Notes under the pieces: generated by a model
Seen by the model: only the letters and a program-made list of their open reading frames with translations
Databases searched by the model: none
What the model was told of the DNA's origin: nothing
Position numbers and translations under genes: made by a program
Part shown: positions 40,908 to 50,810 of the stretch, one piece after another
Layout of the letters: each line of letters opens with the position of its first letter
Numbering within the stretch: position 1 is the stretch's first letter
Assembly: GCA_016715895.1 (NCBI GenBank)
Contig: JADJXH010000004.1
Location: 1,798,001 to 1,862,000 of the forward strand
Direction: 5' to 3'
Length of the DNA stretch: 64,000 bases
Source of the DNA: Flavobacteriales bacterium
GTDB lineage: Bacteria > Bacteroidota > Bacteroidia > Flavobacteriales_F > PHOS-HE28

Positions 40908-43205
40908 ATGACCCACGCTGACCGCCCTCTCGGCATCCTTCGCCTTGTCGCGCGCCTCACCGCCACGTTCGCCCTCCTGATGCCCCTCACCACCGCGGCA
41001 CAGCAGGGGCTTCCCCACGCGCTCGACCCGTCGGAGGTGCCGCTGATCCGGGCCTATCGCGACAGCCGTGCCCAGGATGCGCGGGGCACCACCACACCGC
41101 CCCCCTTCGCACCACGCACCATGGCCGAGTGGGAGGAGGTGCAGACGCTCTGCGTGGCCTGGGTGTCCTTTCCCAGCATCCTCAAGCAGATCGTCCGCCA
41201 TGCCAGGGCCGAGTGCCAGGTGCTCATCCTGTGCGGCAACCCCGGCACCACCAACTCCCAGACCAACATCACCAGCTACCTGCTGGCGAACAACGCGGGC
41301 GGCGCCCCTCTGGCGGACCTCACCAACATCAGTTTCCTCAACACGCCCTACAACAGCATCTGGATGCGCGACTACGGTCCGGAGTGCATCTACCAGAACG
41401 AGGTGGATTCGCTGTTCCTGCTGGACTGGATCTACAACCGACCACGTCCGGCGGACGATGCCACGCCCGATGCCATCGGGGCCTTCAAGAACATCGCCGT
41501 GTACAGCACCACCACGGCGCCCAACGACCTGGTGCACACCGGCGGCAACTTCATGAGCGACGGCTTCGGCACGGGCTTCTCCAGCAACCTGGTGGTCGAC
41601 GAGAACGGTCCGTCCGGCGTGTACAACCAGACCGACAAGACACCCGCGCAGGTGGACGCCCTGATGACGACCTGGATGGGGATCCAGCCGGGGCGCTATG
41701 TGCGGATGACCCAGCTGCCGTTCGATGGCATCAACCACATCGACATGCACATGAAGCTGCTGGACGAACGCACGCTGCTGATCGGCCAGTTCCCGAACGG
41801 TGTCAGCGACGGCCCCCAGATCGAGGCGAACATCCAGTTCATCCAGCAGAACTACAGCAGTGTGTTCGGCACGCCGTACCGCATCATCCGGGTGCCGATG
41901 CCGCCGAGCACCGGGGGCAGCTATCCGCCGAACAGCAGCTACCGCACCTACACGAACAGCATCTTCATCAACCGCACCATCCTGGTGCCCACCTATCGGG
42001 AACAGTACGATACCACAGCGCTGCGCATCTACCGCGAGGCCCTTCCCGGCTACACGGTGGTGCCGATCGATTGCGACGACGCGAGCGGCAACATCATCGC
42101 ACAGAGCGGTGCGTTGCACTGCATCACCAAGGCCATCGGGGTCGCCAAGCCGCTGCTGATCCGCCATGAGCCGCTGGCGGACCGCACGGACGATGGGAAC
42201 GGCTACCCGGTGGAGGCGTACATCCGGCACCAGAGCGGCATCGCGAACGCCGAAGTGTACTGGACCACGGACACGACCCAAGGGTACACGGCGCTGGCGA
42301 TGGGGCCCGCCGGAGGCAACACCTGGTCCGCCACCATCCCTGAACAGACCGGAGGAGGCACGGTGTACTACCACCTCCGCGCGGTGGCGAACAGCGGCAA
42401 GGTGCAGGTGCGGCCCATCACGGCGCCGCAGGGCTGGTGGCGCTTCACCATCACCCCGGCCCCCGGCTTCGCGCTGGCCGTGCGCGCCTATCTGGAAGGC
42501 GCGTTCGATGGCAACACGGGCCTGATGCGCGACGACCTTCGCACGCTGGGCCTGCTGCCGTTGACCGAGCCCTGCACCGCGGCCGGCTTCGTGCTGGTGA
42601 ACAACAGCACACCGGCCACGACGGCCCCCGTGCTGGCCGTCACCGGCACCGACGCCATCGTGGACTGGGTGCTGGTGGAGCTGCGTGATGCGGCCACCCC
42701 GTCCACCGTGCTCCGCAGCCGCACCGCGCTCGTGCAGCGCGACGGTGACATCGTGTCCGTGGACGGCACCTCGCCGGTGAGCTTCGACCTGCCGGCCGGC
42801 AGCTACCATGTGGCCGTGCGACACAGGAATCACCTCGGCGTGATGACCGCCGCTCCGCTCGCGATGGGTGTGGGCACCACGGTGCTGGACCTCACGGCCG
42901 CCGCCACGCCCACCTGGGGCACCGAGGCGCGCAAGGCCATCGGCGGGGTTCGGGCCTTGTGGGCGGGCAACGTGCAACGCGACGACCGCCTCAAGTACGC
43001 CGGGAGCGCCAACGACCGCGATCCGGTCCTCACCGCGATCGGCGGCACGGTGCCCACCGCCACGGTGAACGGGCAGTACCGGCCCGAGGACATGAACATG
43101 GACGGCGTGGTGAAGTACGCCGGAGGCGGCAACGACCGCGATCCCATCCTGGTGAACATCGGGGGCACGGTGCCCACGGCCACGCGGATCGAACAACTTC
43201 CATAG
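40908..43205 (+). CDS. Secreted PPAD/agmatine-deiminase-family enzyme with NDRDPIL C-terminal module
   Basis: 765 residues. Signal peptide (core LTATFALLMPLTTAAQQ). The guanidino-group-modifying domain has 'SIWMRDYGPE' (Asp), 'NHIDMHMKLLDE' (His and Asp) and catalytic Cys405 in 'GALHCITKAIG'. It is related to Porphyromonas-type peptidylarginine deiminase and agmatine deiminase; a signal peptide argues for extracellular arginine or peptidylarginine deimination. The C-terminal ~240-residue module is shared with the genes at 2590 and 43220. A paralogue lies at 45417. Substrate unproven. Confidence 0.92.
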   Translation: MTHADRPLGILRLVARLTATFALLMPLTTAAQQGLPHALDPSEVPLIRAYRDSRAQDARGTTTPPPFAPRTMAEWEEVQTLCVAWVSFPSILKQIVRHARAECQVLILCGNPGTTNSQTNITSYLLANNAGGAPLADLTNISFLNTPYNSIWMRDYGPECIYQNEVDSLFLLDWIYNRPRPADDATPDAIGAFKNIAVYSTTTAPNDLVHTGGNFMSDGFGTGFSSNLVVDENGPSGVYNQTDKTPAQVDALMTTWMGIQPGRYVRMTQLPFDGINHIDMHMKLLDERTLLIGQFPNGVSDGPQIEANIQFIQQNYSSVFGTPYRIIRVPMPPSTGGSYPPNSSYRTYTNSIFINRTILVPTYREQYDTTALRIYREALPGYTVVPIDCDDASGNIIAQSGALHCITKAIGVAKPLLIRHEPLADRTDDGNGYPVEAYIRHQSGIANAEVYWTTDTTQGYTALAMGPAGGNTWSATIPEQTGGGTVYYHLRAVANSGKVQVRPITAPQGWWRFTITPAPGFALAVRAYLEGAFDGNTGLMRDDLRTLGLLPLTEPCTAAGFVLVNNSTPATTAPVLAVTGTDAIVDWVLVELRDAATPSTVLRSRTALVQRDGDIVSVDGTSPVSFDLPAGSYHVAVRHRNHLGVMTAAPLAMGVGTTVLDLTAAATPTWGTEARKAIGGVRALWAGNVQRDDRLKYAGSANDRDPVLTAIGGTVPTATVNGQYRPEDMNMDGVVKYAGGGNDRDPILVNIGGTVPTATRIEQLP

Positions 43206-43219
43206 AACAACTCACTGCC

Positions 43220-45334
43220 ATGCGTTCCTTCCTCCTTCTTGCCGCAACCCTGATCGGCCATGCCGCCCTGGCCCAGAAGCCCGTGCAGGGCGATCACCTG
43301 CCCGGGCATGTGCTGGCCATGCTCGCTCCGGATGGAAGTGCCGATGTGGTGGTGCTTGAGGTGGCATCGACACTGGGCATCCCGCCGGGCGGTCTTGTGG
43401 CCCGGGAGGTGAGCGCGCCGATGCGCATCCACCTCTTCGAGAACCGGGGTGCGCCGATCGCGGACGAGGTGCTGCTGCGGGCCGTGCAGGAGCACCCCCA
43501 TGTCGCCATCGCGCAGCCCGACCGGGTGATCGAGGAGCGGCTGGTGCCGGACGACACCCAGTACGCGCAACAATGGCACCATGCGGATCCGGAGGACAAC
43601 GACATCGATTCGGACCTGGCGTGGAACATCACCACGGGAGGCACCACGCCCCTGGGGCACGACATCGTGGTGGCCATCATCGAGGGCTTCGACCGGACGC
43701 ACCCCGACCTGAACGCGAACGCGTGGGTGAACATCCATGAGATCGACAACAACGGCGTCGACGATGACGGGAACGGCTACATCGATGACGTCAACGGCTG
43801 GAACCCTTCGGCGGGCAATGACAACACCCTCTTCAGCGGCAGCCATGGCACCAGCTGCGCGGGCATGACCGGTGCGCGCGGCAACAACGCGACGGGCGTG
43901 GCGGGCGCCAACTGGAACGTGAAGCTCATGCCCGTGCGGATCGGGAGCCTCACGGAAGCCAACGTGATCGCCAGCTACACCTATCCCCTGGTGCAGCGCC
44001 GGCGCTGGAACGCGAGCAACGGCACCCAGGGGGCCTTCGTGGTGGCCACCAGCAGCAGCTGGGGCATCGACAATGCCAATGCGGCGAACTATCCGCTGTG
44101 GTGCGCCTTCTACGATACGCTGGGTGCGGCGGGCGTGCTCAATGCCGGGGCCACCGCCAACAACAACGTGAACATCGACGCGGTGGGTGACATGCCCACG
44201 GCCTGCGGCAGCCCGTACATGATCAGCGTCACGGCCACCAACAGTTCCGATCAGCGCACCTTCAGCGGCTACGGCCTCACCACCATCGATGTGGGCGCAC
44301 CGGGCTCCAGTGTGCGCACCACCGGCAGCAGCGGAGGGTACACCACCACCAGTGGAACGAGCTTCGCCACACCGCTCACCGCCGGGGTCATCGCGCTGTT
44401 GTACAGCGCACCATGCACCGCGCTGGCGCAGCTGACGCTGGACGATCCCCAGGCGGCGGCCGATGCCGTGCGCGCGGCGCTGTTCGCGGGCGTGGAGCAG
44501 GTGGGCAACCTGCCGGGGCAGACCGTCACCGGCGGGCGCATCAATGCGCACAACAGCCTGCAGCACGTGCTTGCCCAATGCGCCACCTATGCGCCCGGTG
44601 CGCTGGTGGGTGGAAGCGTGTTCCTGGAGGGCGCGTACGACAGCGGTTCGGGCCTGATGCGCGACGACCTTCGCGCGCAGGGCCTGCTGCCGTTGACCGA
44701 GCCCTACACCGCGGCCGGCTTCGTGATGGTGAACAACAGCACACCGTCCACGACGGCCCCCGTGCTGGCCGTCACCGGCACCGACGCCATCGTCGACTGG
44801 GTGCTTGTGGAACTGCGGGCGTCCGGTGATCCCACGCAAGTGCTCGGTTCGCGTACGGCGCTCCTGCAGCGTGATGGCGACATCGTGTCCGTGGACGGCA
44901 CCTCACCCGTGAGCTTCGACCTTCCGGCCGGCAGCTACCATGTGGCGGTGCGTCATCGCAACCACCTCGGCATGATGACCGCCGCTCCGCTCGCCCTGGG
45001 CGGTGGCGTTGCCGTGGTGGACATGACGGACCCGGCCACGCCCACCTGGGGGACCGATGCCGGCAAGGAGACGGGCGGCGTGCGCCTGCTCTGGGCGGGC
45101 AACGTGCTTCCGGACGACCGGCTGAAGTATGCCGGCGGTTCCAACGACCGCGACCCCATCCTGGTGCGCATCGGCGGCGCGGTGCCCACCGGTACGGCCA
45201 CCGGCTATTTCTCCGAGGACGTGAACCTCAACGGCCAGGTGAAGTATGCCGGCAGTGCCAACGACCGCGATCCCGTCCTGGTCAACGTCGGGGGCGCGGT
45301 ACCCACGGCCACGCGGGTGGAGCAGCTGCCCTGA
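43220..45334 (+). CDS. Secreted subtilisin-like (S8) protease with NDRDPIL C-terminal module
   Basis: 704 residues. Signal peptide (MRSFLLLAATLIGHAALAQ), propeptide-like region (about 20-115), S8 domain with His209 ('GSHGTSCAGMTG'), Ser381 ('TSGTSFATPLTAG') and oxyanion region 'ATSSSWG'. Where the catalytic Asp is expected ('VVAIIEGFDRTHPDL') there is Glu155, with Asp158 three residues on. Activity may therefore be altered, or the alignment shifted by one. The C-terminal module is near identical, also in DNA, to that of the gene at 40908. It follows that gene by 14 bp. Confidence 0.92.
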   Translation: MRSFLLLAATLIGHAALAQKPVQGDHLPGHVLAMLAPDGSADVVVLEVASTLGIPPGGLVAREVSAPMRIHLFENRGAPIADEVLLRAVQEHPHVAIAQPDRVIEERLVPDDTQYAQQWHHADPEDNDIDSDLAWNITTGGTTPLGHDIVVAIIEGFDRTHPDLNANAWVNIHEIDNNGVDDDGNGYIDDVNGWNPSAGNDNTLFSGSHGTSCAGMTGARGNNATGVAGANWNVKLMPVRIGSLTEANVIASYTYPLVQRRRWNASNGTQGAFVVATSSSWGIDNANAANYPLWCAFYDTLGAAGVLNAGATANNNVNIDAVGDMPTACGSPYMISVTATNSSDQRTFSGYGLTTIDVGAPGSSVRTTGSSGGYTTTSGTSFATPLTAGVIALLYSAPCTALAQLTLDDPQAAADAVRAALFAGVEQVGNLPGQTVTGGRINAHNSLQHVLAQCATYAPGALVGGSVFLEGAYDSGSGLMRDDLRAQGLLPLTEPYTAAGFVMVNNSTPSTTAPVLAVTGTDAIVDWVLVELRASGDPTQVLGSRTALLQRDGDIVSVDGTSPVSFDLPAGSYHVAVRHRNHLGMMTAAPLALGGGVAVVDMTDPATPTWGTDAGKETGGVRLLWAGNVLPDDRLKYAGGSNDRDPILVRIGGAVPTGTATGYFSEDVNLNGQVKYAGSANDRDPVLVNVGGAVPTATRVEQLP

Positions 45335-45392
45335 CCGTCGGCTTTCCAAGGCCTTCCGTCGCCCGGGTTGGTCCCCGCAGGCGTGCCCGTTC

Positions 45393-45400
45393 TACCTTGG
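45393..45400 (+). promoter_or_regulatory. -7 box TACCTTGG
   Basis: TACCTTGG, 16 nt before the ATG at 45417; allows separate expression of the second deiminase gene. Confidence 0.45.
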
Positions 45401-45416
45401 CGCCGAACGAACCCCC

Positions 45417-47201
45417 ATGCTGCGCCGCCTCATTCCCCTCCTCGTCCTGCTCGCCGCAGTGCCCGCCCTGCACGCCCAGGAACGGGCCCCCTTGCCCCAC
45501 ACCCTTGCTCCCCACGAGCACGCCCTGATCCGCGACTACAGGGACAGCCGCGCGGGCGATGCGCGGGGCATCACCACTCCGCCGCCCGGTCCGGTACGCA
45601 CCATGGCCGAGTGGGAGGAGATCCAGAGCCTCGTGATCTGCTGGGCCCAATACGAAGGCATCCTGAAGCAGATCGTTCGCCACGCGAAGGAGGAGTGTGA
45701 GGTCATCATCGTGTGCGATGATGACGCCGACGTCACTGCCTACCTCAACAACGCGCAGTATGGCGGACCGCTGAACAACCTCAACAACGTCACCCTGCTG
45801 GAGGGTGCCTACAACAGCGTGTGGGCACGCGACTACTTCGCGGAGAGCATCTATCTGAACGAGGTGGACTCGCTGCTGCTGCTGGATTGGATCTACAACC
45901 GGCCACGGCCGTTGGACGATGCCATGCCCGACCTGGTGGGCGGCTTCAAGAACATCCCCGTGTACAGCACGAGCCAGGCGCCTAATGACCTGGTGCACAC
46001 CGGGGGCAACTTCATGAGCGACGGTTTCGGCACGGCCTTCAGCAGCGAGCTTGTGCTGGAGGAGAACGGCCCCAACGGTCAGTTCAACCAGACCGTGAGG
46101 AACGAGGGGCAGGTGGATGCCCTGATGAACACCTGGATGGGCATTCAGCCCGGCCGGTACGTCAAGATGACCCCGTTGCCGTACGACAACATCAACCACA
46201 TCGACATGCATATGAAGCTGCTCGATGAGGAGCACCTGCTGGTGGGCGAATTCCCACTGGGCCTCAGCGACGGCCCCCAGATCGAGACTAACCTGGACTA
46301 CGTGACGTCCACCTTCAACAGCGTGTTCGGAACGCCGTACGAGGTGGTCCGCATCCCGATGCCGCCCAGCGCCGGGGGCAACTATCCGCCGAACGCCAGC
46401 TATCGCACCTACGCCAACAACGTCTTCGTGAACGGGACGGTGCTGGTGCCCACCTACCGGGCCGAGTACGACACCATCGGCCTGCGGATCCTGCGCGAGA
46501 ACCTGCCCGGCTACAACGTGGTGGGCATCGACTGCGACGACCAGGGACTGAACATCATCAGCGCGAGCGGAGCGATCCACTGCATCACCAAGGGCATCGG
46601 CGTCAGCGATCCCCTGCTGATCCGCCACCAACGGCTGGATGACACCTATGATGCGGTGAACCCCTATCCGGTGGAAGCCTACATCCGCCATCGCACGGGC
46701 ATCGCCTCCACACAGCTGTATTGGACGGTGGACACCGCTGCGGGCTTCGCCGCGCTGCCCATGGCCGATCAGGGCGGCAATGTGTGGGCCGGCGCCATCC
46801 CGGCGCAGCCTGCGGGCACCCGCATCTTCTACTACATCGAGGCCACCGCCAACAGCGGCAAGATGCAGGTGCGTCCGCTGGTGGCCCCCGAGGGCTGGTG
46901 GAGCTTCCGCGTGCTGGACGCCAACACGGCGGTGACGCCGGTGGACGCGCCGGCGTTCGCGTCGCTGTACCCAAACCCCGCCACCTCCATCGTGGTGGTG
47001 GGCGTGGAGTCCGGACGTTCGGAACGCGTGGAGCTCCGCCTGCTGGATGCCACGGGCCGCCTGGTGCATACCGTGTTCCGGGGCATCGTCCCGGCCGATG
47101 GCCGGCTCTTCGTGGACGTCAGCACCCTGCCCGTGGGCGTGTACCAGTTGGAGCTGCAGGGTGCGGCGGGTCGCAGCACACGCACGCTCCTGAAGCAGTG
47201 A
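45417..47201 (+). CDS. Secreted PPAD/agmatine-deiminase-family enzyme with T9SS type-A domain
   Basis: 594 residues, paralogue of the gene at 40908 ('RTMAEWEEIQSLVICW', 'HTGGNFMSDGFGTAFSS'). Active-site motifs: 'SVWARDYFAES' (Asp), 'NHIDMHMKLLDE', catalytic Cys389 in 'GAIHCITKGIG'. Unlike its paralogue it ends in a type-A sorting domain ('LYPNPATSIVVVG', 'LLDATGRLVH', 'LPVGVYQLEL'). The two enzymes share a catalytic core but use different C-terminal export/anchor domains. Substrate unproven. Confidence 0.93.
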   Translation: MLRRLIPLLVLLAAVPALHAQERAPLPHTLAPHEHALIRDYRDSRAGDARGITTPPPGPVRTMAEWEEIQSLVICWAQYEGILKQIVRHAKEECEVIIVCDDDADVTAYLNNAQYGGPLNNLNNVTLLEGAYNSVWARDYFAESIYLNEVDSLLLLDWIYNRPRPLDDAMPDLVGGFKNIPVYSTSQAPNDLVHTGGNFMSDGFGTAFSSELVLEENGPNGQFNQTVRNEGQVDALMNTWMGIQPGRYVKMTPLPYDNINHIDMHMKLLDEEHLLVGEFPLGLSDGPQIETNLDYVTSTFNSVFGTPYEVVRIPMPPSAGGNYPPNASYRTYANNVFVNGTVLVPTYRAEYDTIGLRILRENLPGYNVVGIDCDDQGLNIISASGAIHCITKGIGVSDPLLIRHQRLDDTYDAVNPYPVEAYIRHRTGIASTQLYWTVDTAAGFAALPMADQGGNVWAGAIPAQPAGTRIFYYIEATANSGKMQVRPLVAPEGWWSFRVLDANTAVTPVDAPAFASLYPNPATSIVVVGVESGRSERVELRLLDATGRLVHTVFRGIVPADGRLFVDVSTLPVGVYQLELQGAAGRSTRTLLKQ

Positions 47202-47241
47202 CGCGTACGGATCGGCACGGCCTTCGCGTTCATCCCGCGTG

Positions 47242-47784
47242 ATGCGCGTCCCGATCCTCACCGTGCCGATGGCCGCCCTGCAGGTGGCGGCGCTGTTGTG
47301 CACCGCTCCGCTGCACGCCCAGACCAACATCCCGTGGAGCGCGGACCGTCCGCTCACGTGGGCCGATTTCAAGGGCACCCCGCCCCGGGGCACCGACCGC
47401 GACGCTTACACCTACTATGGCATCTCGGCCAGCTTCGAGCGTGACGGGCAGGGCCGCATCACCGCCGAGGTGAGCTGCGTGTTCATGCCGGCGGAAAGCT
47501 GGGTGCGCCCGCCGGCCAAGGCCAGTGCGCAACTGCTGGCCCACGAGCAGCTCCACTTCGACCTGGCCGAACTGCACGCGCGTCGCTTCGCCCGGGAGCT
47601 GCCGGCCCAGCTCGGTGGTGCGGGCCCGGAGGCGGCTTTCCAGCGCGCCCACGACCGCATGATGGACCGCTTGCGCGAGGAACAGGAGCGCTACGACCGC
47701 GACACCGACCACGGACGCGATGCAGCCGCACAGGCCCGATGGGCCGCGGACGTTCGTCGTCGACTCGCCGATGGCGGGCGCTGA
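47242..47784 (+). CDS. DUF922 putative secreted zinc protease
   Basis: 180 residues: signal peptide (core LTVPMAALQVAALLCTAP), 'IPWSADRPLTWADFKGTPP' typical of DUF922, and the zinc motif in 'LLAHEQLHFDLAELHARRF' (HExxH with downstream Glu). Family members are predicted periplasmic zinc peptidases. It ends exactly where the convergent gene at 47785 ends (no gap). Confidence 0.88.
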   Translation: MRVPILTVPMAALQVAALLCTAPLHAQTNIPWSADRPLTWADFKGTPPRGTDRDAYTYYGISASFERDGQGRITAEVSCVFMPAESWVRPPAKASAQLLAHEQLHFDLAELHARRFARELPAQLGGAGPEAAFQRAHDRMMDRLREEQERYDRDTDHGRDAAAQARWAADVRRRLADGGR

Positions 47785-50232
47785 TCAACGCGCCACCACG
47801 AAGCGCACCGAGCCGTTCACGCCACCATCCAACCGCAGCAGGTAGGTGCCGTTGGCCAGGTCGGCTACCGGCAGCTCGGCCCGTCCGCCTGACGAACGCA
47901 GCGCGGTGGACCGAAGGAGGCGCCCCTGCAGGTCCAGCACATCCGCCACACGGGCAGCGGGGCTCACCCCCGTCACCTGGAGCACATCGCTCACCGGCAC
48001 GGGGAAGGCGCCCAGCACAGGCCGCGACAGGTCGGCCACCGCCGTGGGCAGGGCGGCCTGATCGCAGAGGGTGAAGGTGCCCGCGTCGGCGCCGCCGCCG
48101 TTCCACACGCGCACCAGCAGGTCGGTGTTCAGGGGCAGGCCGTTCATCGTCACCGGACCGACCACCTCGGTGAAGCAGTCGATGTAGGCCGGCGTCGCAC
48201 AGTCGGTGTACACGGCCATGTTCAGCGTGGCCGCGCTCTGCGCCTCCAGCGTCAGCACATGCGAGCTCGTATCCCCGGTGTTGAAGCTGTACCACACGTC
48301 GATGATGTTGGACCACGGATCGCACGGCGGATTGGGCAGTGGAGATCCGTAGGCGCACACGTTGGTGCCGGCGGTCGGTGTGGTGCAGGCGCCCAGCGGC
48401 AGCGTGGGCACGGGCGTGGCTCCGGTGCACGCGTCGTTCGTCGGGATGTTCGCGCAGGGCGGTGCGCACGAGAGGGTGAGCAGGAAGGTGCCGGTGGCGC
48501 CATCGTAGCCATGCACCAGCACCAGGTATTCCACGCCGTTCTGTGCGAAGAAGGTGACGCTGCTCGTGTTGCCGGGGCAATCCACCGCATCGTCGTTGCC
48601 CGCCACGCACACCGGGCTTCCGCAGCTGCCCTCGAACACGCTGATGCGCGTGTCGAACGAGGCCTGATCGCAGGTGAAGAGCGTGGCATCCTCGCCGGTG
48701 CCGATGAAGATGTACCAGAGCCCGGGCGCGCTCACTGCGGCGCTGGCGCAGGTGGGGGCCGGGGCAAAGAGCCCTTCGTTCGTGTCGCCCAGCAGCGTGT
48801 CGCCGCAGTTGATCGCAGCGGCCTGATTGCAGAACGCGTTCGTGGCCACGGGGTCCAGCAGGGTGGTGAAGGCGATGGGGCCGACCAGCGGGCTCACATC
48901 CCCGCCACCGCAATCCTCCTGCACGTACAGCTCCAGGTCGGTGCCCGGTGTCAATCCGTTCAGCGTCACCGGCGGACCGTTGAGGCCGATCGCGCCGCTC
49001 ACCACGGTGCCCGTACCGGGGGTGAAGCCCGCCGGACCATGCTCCACCGTGAAGGTGCCGCTCGCGTTGGCGCTGGTCCAGTACACGATCGCCTGCGTAT
49101 CGCTGGGGCTCGCCACCACATCCTGCGGCGGGGCGCAGCTGTTGCAGCTCAGCGCCAGCGCGAAGTCGCCCGTCTGCCCGTCGTAGCCTTGAACGAGCAC
49201 GAAGTAGGTGATGCCCGCATCGGTCAGCACGGTCACCTCCGAGGTGTAGTCCGCGCACACCGGACTGTCGTCGTTCCCGCCCACGCACACCAGGTTGCCG
49301 CAGCTGCCGGTGTACACATTGATGCGTGTGTCGTATGTGGCCGCGTTGCATGTGCTCAGCGTGGCGCTGCCCTGCACGCCGGTGAAGCTGTACCAGATGC
49401 CCGGTGCCTCGATGCCCGTGCCGCAGCCGGCCACCGCATCGGCGAACGCATCGGTGGTGGAGCCCTGCACGGTGTCGCCGCAGGCGATCGGCAGCGCATC
49501 GATGCAATCGTCGTTCGGCACCAGCGGGTTGCCGGCGGTGGTCACCGGCCAGGGGCCGATGCTCATGCCCTGGCCGCAGTTCACGTCCACGAGCACCTCA
49601 TAGGCCGTGCCTTCGGTGAGCCCGGTGAAGGTCACCGGAGGTCCGTCCACTCCCACGGTGCCGGTGATCAAGGTGCCGGTCCCGGGCGTGAAGCCCGCCG
49701 GGCCCAATTCCACACTGAACAGCGTGCCGGCGGGCTGTGCCGGCCAGTTCACGGTGACGCTGCTGTCCGTGGTGCTGAAGGTGGGCGGATAGGGGCCGGG
49801 GCAGTCGTGCAGCATCAGGTCCCACGTGAAGCCATCGGTGCTCCAGCGGTCATCCCATTCGATGTAGTAGGTGACGCCGGGCACCACGGCCAGGCCGGCC
49901 ACCAGCGAGTTACCGGGCGGAAATCCGCCGGGGCAGCCGTCGTCGTCGATGGCCAGTTGGGTCAGGTTGGTGCAGGTGCCCGTGTGGATGAGCACCCGTG
50001 TGTCGGTGACGCCGTCCACGCAGCTGTTCACCGTGATGTATCCCGGTTGGTTGGTCTCGAAGGCGTACCAATCCGCGTTGGTGGCGTTGCCCTGCGTGGC
50101 GCCCGCACCGGTCGAAGGGCCGTCGGCGGTGTAGAGGCCCGGGCCGATGAGCACCGCGTTGGTGCACAGGTCGCCCTGGGCATGAGCAAGGATGGTGGAG
50201 AACAGGACAGCGGGGAGCAGGGCGTGGCGCAT
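47785..50232 (-). CDS. T9SS cargo protein with repeated PPC-like and FnIII-like domains
   Basis: 815 residues: signal peptide (MRHALLPAVLFSTILAHAQ), then alternating pre-peptidase-C-like blocks ('APGIWYSFTGVQGSATLSTC', 'INVYTGSCGNLVCVGGNDD', 'YFVLVQGYDGQTGDFALAL') occurring about four times, and fibronectin-III-like blocks ('FSVELGPAGFTPGTGTLITG', 'FTVEHGPAGFTPGTGTVVSG'). A type-A sorting domain closes it ('AFPVPVSDVLQVTG', 'VLDLQGRLLR', 'LANGTYLLRL'). No catalytic domain; an adhesin-like role is inferred. Confidence 0.92.
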   Translation of the reverse strand: MRHALLPAVLFSTILAHAQGDLCTNAVLIGPGLYTADGPSTGAGATQGNATNADWYAFETNQPGYITVNSCVDGVTDTRVLIHTGTCTNLTQLAIDDDGCPGGFPPGNSLVAGLAVVPGVTYYIEWDDRWSTDGFTWDLMLHDCPGPYPPTFSTTDSSVTVNWPAQPAGTLFSVELGPAGFTPGTGTLITGTVGVDGPPVTFTGLTEGTAYEVLVDVNCGQGMSIGPWPVTTAGNPLVPNDDCIDALPIACGDTVQGSTTDAFADAVAGCGTGIEAPGIWYSFTGVQGSATLSTCNAATYDTRINVYTGSCGNLVCVGGNDDSPVCADYTSEVTVLTDAGITYFVLVQGYDGQTGDFALALSCNSCAPPQDVVASPSDTQAIVYWTSANASGTFTVEHGPAGFTPGTGTVVSGAIGLNGPPVTLNGLTPGTDLELYVQEDCGGGDVSPLVGPIAFTTLLDPVATNAFCNQAAAINCGDTLLGDTNEGLFAPAPTCASAAVSAPGLWYIFIGTGEDATLFTCDQASFDTRISVFEGSCGSPVCVAGNDDAVDCPGNTSSVTFFAQNGVEYLVLVHGYDGATGTFLLTLSCAPPCANIPTNDACTGATPVPTLPLGACTTPTAGTNVCAYGSPLPNPPCDPWSNIIDVWYSFNTGDTSSHVLTLEAQSAATLNMAVYTDCATPAYIDCFTEVVGPVTMNGLPLNTDLLVRVWNGGGADAGTFTLCDQAALPTAVADLSRPVLGAFPVPVSDVLQVTGVSPAARVADVLDLQGRLLRSTALRSSGGRAELPVADLANGTYLLRLDGGVNGSVRFVVAR

Positions 50233-50248
50233 GGGGTGGGGTGGGAGG

Positions 50249-50256
50249 GAAAGATA
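50249..50256 (-). promoter_or_regulatory. -7 box TATCTTTC
   Basis: TATCTTTC on the minus strand, 16 nt before the ATG at 50232. Confidence 0.4.
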
Positions 50257-50533
50257 TCCGGTCGGGGGAAACTCCGATGTGAGCGAGCGCAGTGGTCGCG
50301 GAACACCTTCCATGAACCGTCGATGCGAACCGATGCATGCTGAGCGGTGTGGCGGTCTCCTTCCTCATCGTCGTCTCGGGCATCCTGAAGGGATGTGTGG
50401 CGATCCCCCTCATCCACGGGCGCTCTCCTGCTGATCATTCCGAAGTTCAGCGAACCTCGAGCACAGGGGTCTGCGGGAATTGGTGAACGTAGACCTTGCT
50501 GGTCATGGCCCAGCTGATAGTAAACCTAGCACC

Positions 50534-50556
50534 GTTGAAAACCGCAACTTTTCAAC
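50534..50556. repeat. Inverted repeat GTTGAAAA...TTTTCAAC
   Basis: Perfect 8-bp arms around CCGCAAC in an AT-richer intergenic stretch. Could be an operator or a small terminator. No gene was recognised in 50257-51051; the open frame at 50480-50809 is unsupported. Confidence 0.4.
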
Positions 50557-50671
50557 AGCATGCACTAAAGCGTCGATCTTGAATTACATTGGTTCCGCCA
50601 TGCATCAAGCCTTGCCAACCAGCATCGTCGCAGACCGCATGGCGGGCTGCACGGGTGTGATTGGCCGCTTG

Positions 50672-50768
50672 TGGCCGGAAGCTGGAAGCTGGCGGCCGGA
50701 GGCTGGCGGCCTTGGGCTTTCGGCTTTTGGCAGGAGGCAGGAGGCTGGAGGCTGGAGGCTGGAGGCCG
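50672..50768. repeat. GGCTGGAGGC/GGAAGCTGG simple repeat
   Basis: About 97 bp of degenerate GGAAGCTGGCGGCC / AGGAGGCTGGAGGC units. Same family as 37672 and 55500. Confidence 0.75.
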
Positions 50769-50810
50769 ACAAGCCTGGGACCTACCAAGGTAACCCCACC
50801 AATTATTGAT

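Noticed and set aside
50480..50809. 109-codon frame upstream of the T9SS cargo gene
   Set aside because: Most of it translates the GGCTGGAGGC simple repeat; no signal, domain or promoter support.
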